From positions 9,801,001 through 9,865,000 of the forward strand of contig OU015567.1 in the NCBI GenBank assembly GCA_907165135.1: a stretch of 64,000 nt of DNA. Direction: 5' to 3'. Shown here piece after piece: positions 60,252-64,000 of the stretch (position 1 is its first letter; every line of letters starts with the position of its first letter). A program made the translations under genes and the position numbers. The notes beneath the pieces were generated by a model that was not told the DNA's origin, made no database searches, and saw nothing but the letters and a program-made list of their open reading frames with translations. The stretch comes from Oikopleura dioica. Its lineage: Eukaryota; Chordata; Appendicularia; Copelata; Oikopleuridae.

Positions 60252-61779
60252 TTCAAAGTAGGCAGTGAAATCCTTCTGGGATTGTTATCACATCTAACCA
60301 AATCCAGTTCTTTCGAGGGAAATTTAAGTAATTACGAGACTCAGAACTGATTGTAGCTGCTCAGTAAAAAATCTGTACAAGAAAAGTTTTAATTTCAGCC
60401 TTCAATTTGCAAAAAAAAAGAATGTAAATTCCCCGTCGCCACAAAAATGCTTCCAAAAACCGTCGAACTATTCCCATATGTTAGTTCGTTAACAGAAAAT
60501 GTACAGAAGAAACTAAGCCCATTCCTGAATCTTTTGGCGACGGTGCGTTGAGAATATTTTTCACGAAACTGTCGATATTTCTTCGTGGTCGTTCGAAGGA
60601 GTGGAGGAGCGAGCGTTTGTGCATCTTTGTACACTTTTTACCTGTTTTAAGAATACCTTAAAATAAGTTACGAAAGGTAAGAAATTGAGCAATTTCGCTT
60701 GACACATATTTTTTCGGCAGATATGCATGTAAAATGCCTGCCCAGAAAGCGAAGTTACCTCTAACGTGTGGAGAATTATCGTCGGAAGATACCGAAGAGG
60801 CGCAGCTTTTTTGAAATGTGCATTTTGAACCCCTTCTTTCATGTCAGACAACAAGACTGAAGCAACAAACAACTCTAAAGGGAGAGATAAAGAGGGCCGA
60901 AATGACCGATCGGCGTAATCCCTTTTCAAACAAACGCGCCGTAAAGTGCGCTTATGAATCTGTCCAACATCAGCGAAACGTCATAATAAGCGAAACTAGA
61001 CGTGGATGAGCGACATTTTAAATATTTTATGTTTGAATTCGAATATGCATATTTATGGCTTTAGAATTGGAATATCATGTTTGAAGCGTAAATACTGTTA
61101 ATTTTATGTGCGAAATATTTAAGAAATAAGGCTGGAAGCATGGTGAAACATGAAGAAAATCTGTCTGTAAGACCTCGCATTATGATATACACTCCCTTAA
61201 AATTTGATATTGTAAAATTGAATGGATCACACGGGCGAAAATCAAGCTTGATTGCTGATGACCTACTCCTGCTCTGGGAAAATGCGTGGCCGAAAGATTA
61301 CAAATTCAATTTTCTCCGTTGAAAATGCTAAGGCTATCGGTAGGCTTCCCGCACCATTTTTCTATTTTAAAGGTTCTCTGGCCGAATCTAACCAAACTTG
61401 CTGGACATATGCATCAAGACAAGCTATGAAAAACTGCACTAGCCGATTTTTCGAAATGAGTCTCTTTGACACCTTTTTTGGGTGTTTTTTGACGAGAAAA
61501 AAAGCACTAAAGTGATTAGAAGCTGATTAGAAGTGCCTTCCCACCAGGTCAGACGATCGAGAATAGCCTTGGAAGAAAGCCAAGGGTCCATTCTATCGAC
61601 ACACCAAAAATTGGTTTTGCACCTTGATGTTATCAGTAGTATCAGATGCCTCAAAGTTGACTGAAATCGTCAGATACGAAAATTCAAGATTTTCAACTTT
61701 TGATAAACGCGAGCTATGATGACGTTCTATAGCTCAAATTGAAGCTTAGGAATCACTGAACTCACTGAACCGGTTTCTA
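60252..61779. other. No recognised gene
   Basis: AT-rich DNA. The longest ORF (60561-60929, minus) lacks an ATG at its start and shows no motif. Nothing else could be supported. Confidence 0.4.
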
Positions 61780-62380
61780 CCGAACCAGCCGGTCATTCTA
61801 GCGGTTCACCGCGGTTAATCGCTTTTTATTGAATATTTTCACTCAAAAACGAAATAGAACCATGAAACGAGTCAATTCAGAGCCTTCTGGTGTTTCAACT
61901 CGAGCTAACCGGAGTTAACCGGACGGTTGATAAGGCGGTTCAAAGCGGTTCAGGCAGAAAAATGATCGGAAATACAGCAATATGCACATGAAATTGCTCC
62001 TTATTACACGACGAGCATTTTTAACATAATTTTGAACCGGAACAACAAACCATGTGGTCGATAAAGCGGTCCCGGGCGGTTCATCGCGGTTCATGCTAAA
62101 AATAGTCAGAAATATGGCAAGATGTATATAAAATTGCTTCTTATCTGAGCACGAACATTTTTAAAATATTTTCGAATCGATCGAGCTGACCAGGTGGTCG
62201 ATAAGGCGGTCGAGGGCGGTTTGTCGCGGTACATGCTTAAAAATAGTCAGAAATATGGCAATATGTATATCAAATTGCTTCTTTTCTGAAAACAATCATT
62301 TTTAAAAAATTTTCAAATCGATTGAGCTAACCAAATAGTCGATAAGGCTGTTCAGGGCGTTTGATCGCGGATCAAGGTCA
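61780..62380. repeat. Diverged ~141-bp tandem repeats
   Basis: Recurring block with 'GATAAGGCGGT', 'GCGGTTCATCGCGGTTCATG', 'GTCAGAAATATGGCAA' and 'AAATTGCTTCTTAT'. Anchor positions 61964, 62105 and 62246 are each 141 bp apart. At least three units, increasingly diverged toward the left. They directly abut the 57-bp array. Confidence 0.75.
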
Positions 62381-62439
62381 AAAATTAAAAATTGAAAAAC
62401 AAGAAAATGATACTTTTTCTATTGATTGCGCCTGTAGGC

Positions 62440-64000
62440 GCGTTTATACAATTCAGTCTGCGACGGGGCCAAGCCGACCCGAAGGAGAGGCCAGGCCCGT
62501 ATATACAATTCAGTCTGCGACGGGGCCAAGCCGACCCGAAGGGGATGCCAGGCCCGTTAATACAATTCAGTCTGCGACTGGGCCAAGCCGACCCGAAGGG
62601 GAGGCCAGGCCCGTTTATACAATTCAGTCTGCGACTGGGCCAAGCCGACCCGAAGGGGAGGCCAGGCCCGTTTATACAACTCAGTCTGCGACGGGGCCAA
62701 GCCGACCCGAAGGGGAGGCCAGGCCCGTTAATACAATTCAGTCTGCGACGATGCCAAGCCGACCCGAAGGAGAGGCCAGGCCCGTTTATACAATTCAGTC
62801 TGTGACGGAGCCAAGCCGACCCGAAGGGGAGGCCAGGCCCGTTTAAACAATTCAGTCTGCGACTGGGCCAAGCCGACCCGAAGGGGAGGCCAGGCCCGTT
62901 TATACAATTCAGTCTGCGACTGGGCCAAGCCGACCCGAAGGGGAGGCCAGGCCCATTTATACAATTCAGTCTGCGACGGGGCCAAGCCGACCCGAAGGGG
63001 AGGCCAGGCCCGTTAATACAATTCAGTCTGCGACGGGGCCAAGCCGACCCGAAGGAGAGGCCAGGCCCGTTTAAACAATTCAGTCTGAGACGGGGCCAAG
63101 CCGACCCGAAGGGGAGGCCAGGCCCGTTTATACAACTCAGTCTGCGACGGGGCCAAGCCGACCCGAAGGGGAGGCCAGGCCCGTTAATACAATTCAGTCT
63201 GCGACGATGCCAAGCCGACCCGAAGGGGAGGCCAGGCCCGTTTATACAATTCAGTCTGTGACGGGGCCAAGCCGACCCGAAGGGGAGGCCAGGCCCGTTT
63301 ATACAATTCAGTCTGCGACTGGGCCAAGCCGACCCGAAGGGGAGGCCAGGCCCGTTTATACAATTCAGTCTCCGACAGATCCAAGCCGACCCGAAGGGGA
63401 GGCCAGGCCCGTTTAAGGAACTCAGTCTAAGACGGGGCAAAGCCGACCCGAAGGGTAGGCCAGGCCCGTCTAAACATTTCAGTCTAAGACGGGGCAAAGC
63501 CGACCCGAAGGGAGGCCAGGCCCGTCTAAACATTTCAGTCTGAGACGGGGCCAAGCCGACCCGAAGGGGAGGCCAGGCATGTATATACAATTCAGTCTGC
63601 GACGGGGCCAAGCCGACCAGAAGGGGCTGCCAGGCCCGTTATTACAATTCAGTCTGCGACGGGGCCAAGCCGACCAGAAGGGGCGGCCAGGCCCGTTATT
63701 ACAACTCAGTCTGCGACGGGGCCAAGCCGACCCGAAGGGGAGGCCAGGCCCATTTATACAATTCAGTCTGCGACGGGGCCAAGCCGACCCGAAGGGAGGC
63801 CAGGCCCGTTTATACAATTCAGTCTGCGACTGGGCCAAGCCGACCCGAAGGGAGGCCAGGCCCGTTTATACAATTCAGTCTGCGACGGGGCCAAGTTGAC
63901 CCGAAGGGAGGCCAGGCCCGTTTATACATTTCAGTCTGCGACGGGGCCAAGCCGACCCGTAAAGGAATTGTATAAACGGGCCTGGCCTCCCCTTCGGGTC
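62440..64000. repeat. 57-bp GC-rich minisatellite, about 27 copies, reaching the window end
   Basis: Unit of 57 bp containing TACAATTCAGTCTGCGACGG, CCAAGCCGACCCGAAGGGGA and GGCCAGGCCCG. About 27 units run from 62440 to about 63960. A few units are 56 bp (loss of one G after CGAAGG, e.g. near 63510, 63795 and 63850), and units in 63410-63540 form a distinct subtype with TCTAAGACGGGGCAAAGCC. Because 57 is a multiple of three, long ORFs occur on both strands (the longest 62385-63611 minus), with a 19-residue periodic product. The 1-bp losses and lack of flanking gene structure argue that it is not coding. At about 63960-64000 the sequence continues as the reverse complement of the unit. Confidence 0.93.

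Noticed and set aside
60561-60929. 122-codon ORF (minus)
   Set aside because: No ATG at its 5' end, no splice partner and no motif.
62385-63611. 408-codon ORF (minus) as a repetitive protein gene
   Set aside because: It is a by-product of a 57-bp tandem repeat; 1-bp unit deletions shift frame, the opposite strand is also open, and no promoter or splice context is seen.

Overview
The window is animal nuclear DNA from a very compact chordate genome, most likely an appendicularian tunicate (Oikopleura dioica or a close relative). The reasons are: proteins close to vertebrate orthologues (filamin, HDAC1/2, WDR5, PSME3, GMPPB, DNAI2, SPEF1, SF3A1, TSR1, FZR1, TPT1), introns mostly 35-60 bp, intergenic gaps often only 50-300 bp, pyrimidine-AG sites a few bases upstream of start codons as expected for spliced-leader trans-splicing, and introns that appear to use GA-AG instead of GT-AG borders. 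The species call is inference; no rRNA or mitochondrial marker is present.

Layout. 1-3313 (+): 3' end of a filamin gene (about 11 Ig repeats), convergent with an unrecognised gene on the minus strand (4135-7077). 7.1-9.8 kb is largely non-coding. 9790-12973 (+): beta-propeller protein with a C-terminal zinc ribbon, resembling the TFIIIC subunit GTF3C4; one intron carries a tRNA-Ile(AAT) gene and another a 754-bp TTAA-flanked inverted-repeat element. 13-19 kb: four minus-strand genes and one small plus-strand ORF, none recognised. 19.5-31.1 kb, all minus: PSME3, tRNA-Ala(CGC), GMPPB, WDR5, HDAC1/2 (with a 592-bp foldback element in a coding exon and an antisense zinc-finger gene in an intron) and CEP41. 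32.0-54.1 kb, all plus: MFSD5, DNAI2 (with an antisense RNF41-like E3 gene in an intron), UNC50, TPT1, TSR1 (with an antisense coiled-coil gene in an intron), SPEF1, a SPATA4-like CH-domain protein ending in a CaaX box, FZR1, SF3A1 and a small membrane protein. 54-59 kb has no gene I can assign. 59.3-60.3 kb (-) is a small unknown gene. 61.8-62.4 kb holds diverged 141-bp repeats, and 62.44-64.0 kb is a 57-bp minisatellite that reverses orientation near its end.

How genes group. Ciliary genes are over-represented between 29.6 and 48.2 kb (CEP41, DNAI2, SPEF1, SPATA4-like), and an RFX X-box-like site lies in the CEP41/MFSD5 bidirectional promoter. Chromatin, cell-cycle and proteolysis genes (PSME3, WDR5, HDAC1/2, FZR1, the RNF41-like E3) and RNA/ribosome genes (SF3A1, TSR1, TFIIIC-like) make up much of the rest. 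Exon structures were built by hand from reading frame, splice motifs and remembered family conservation; no alignment or transcript data were used.
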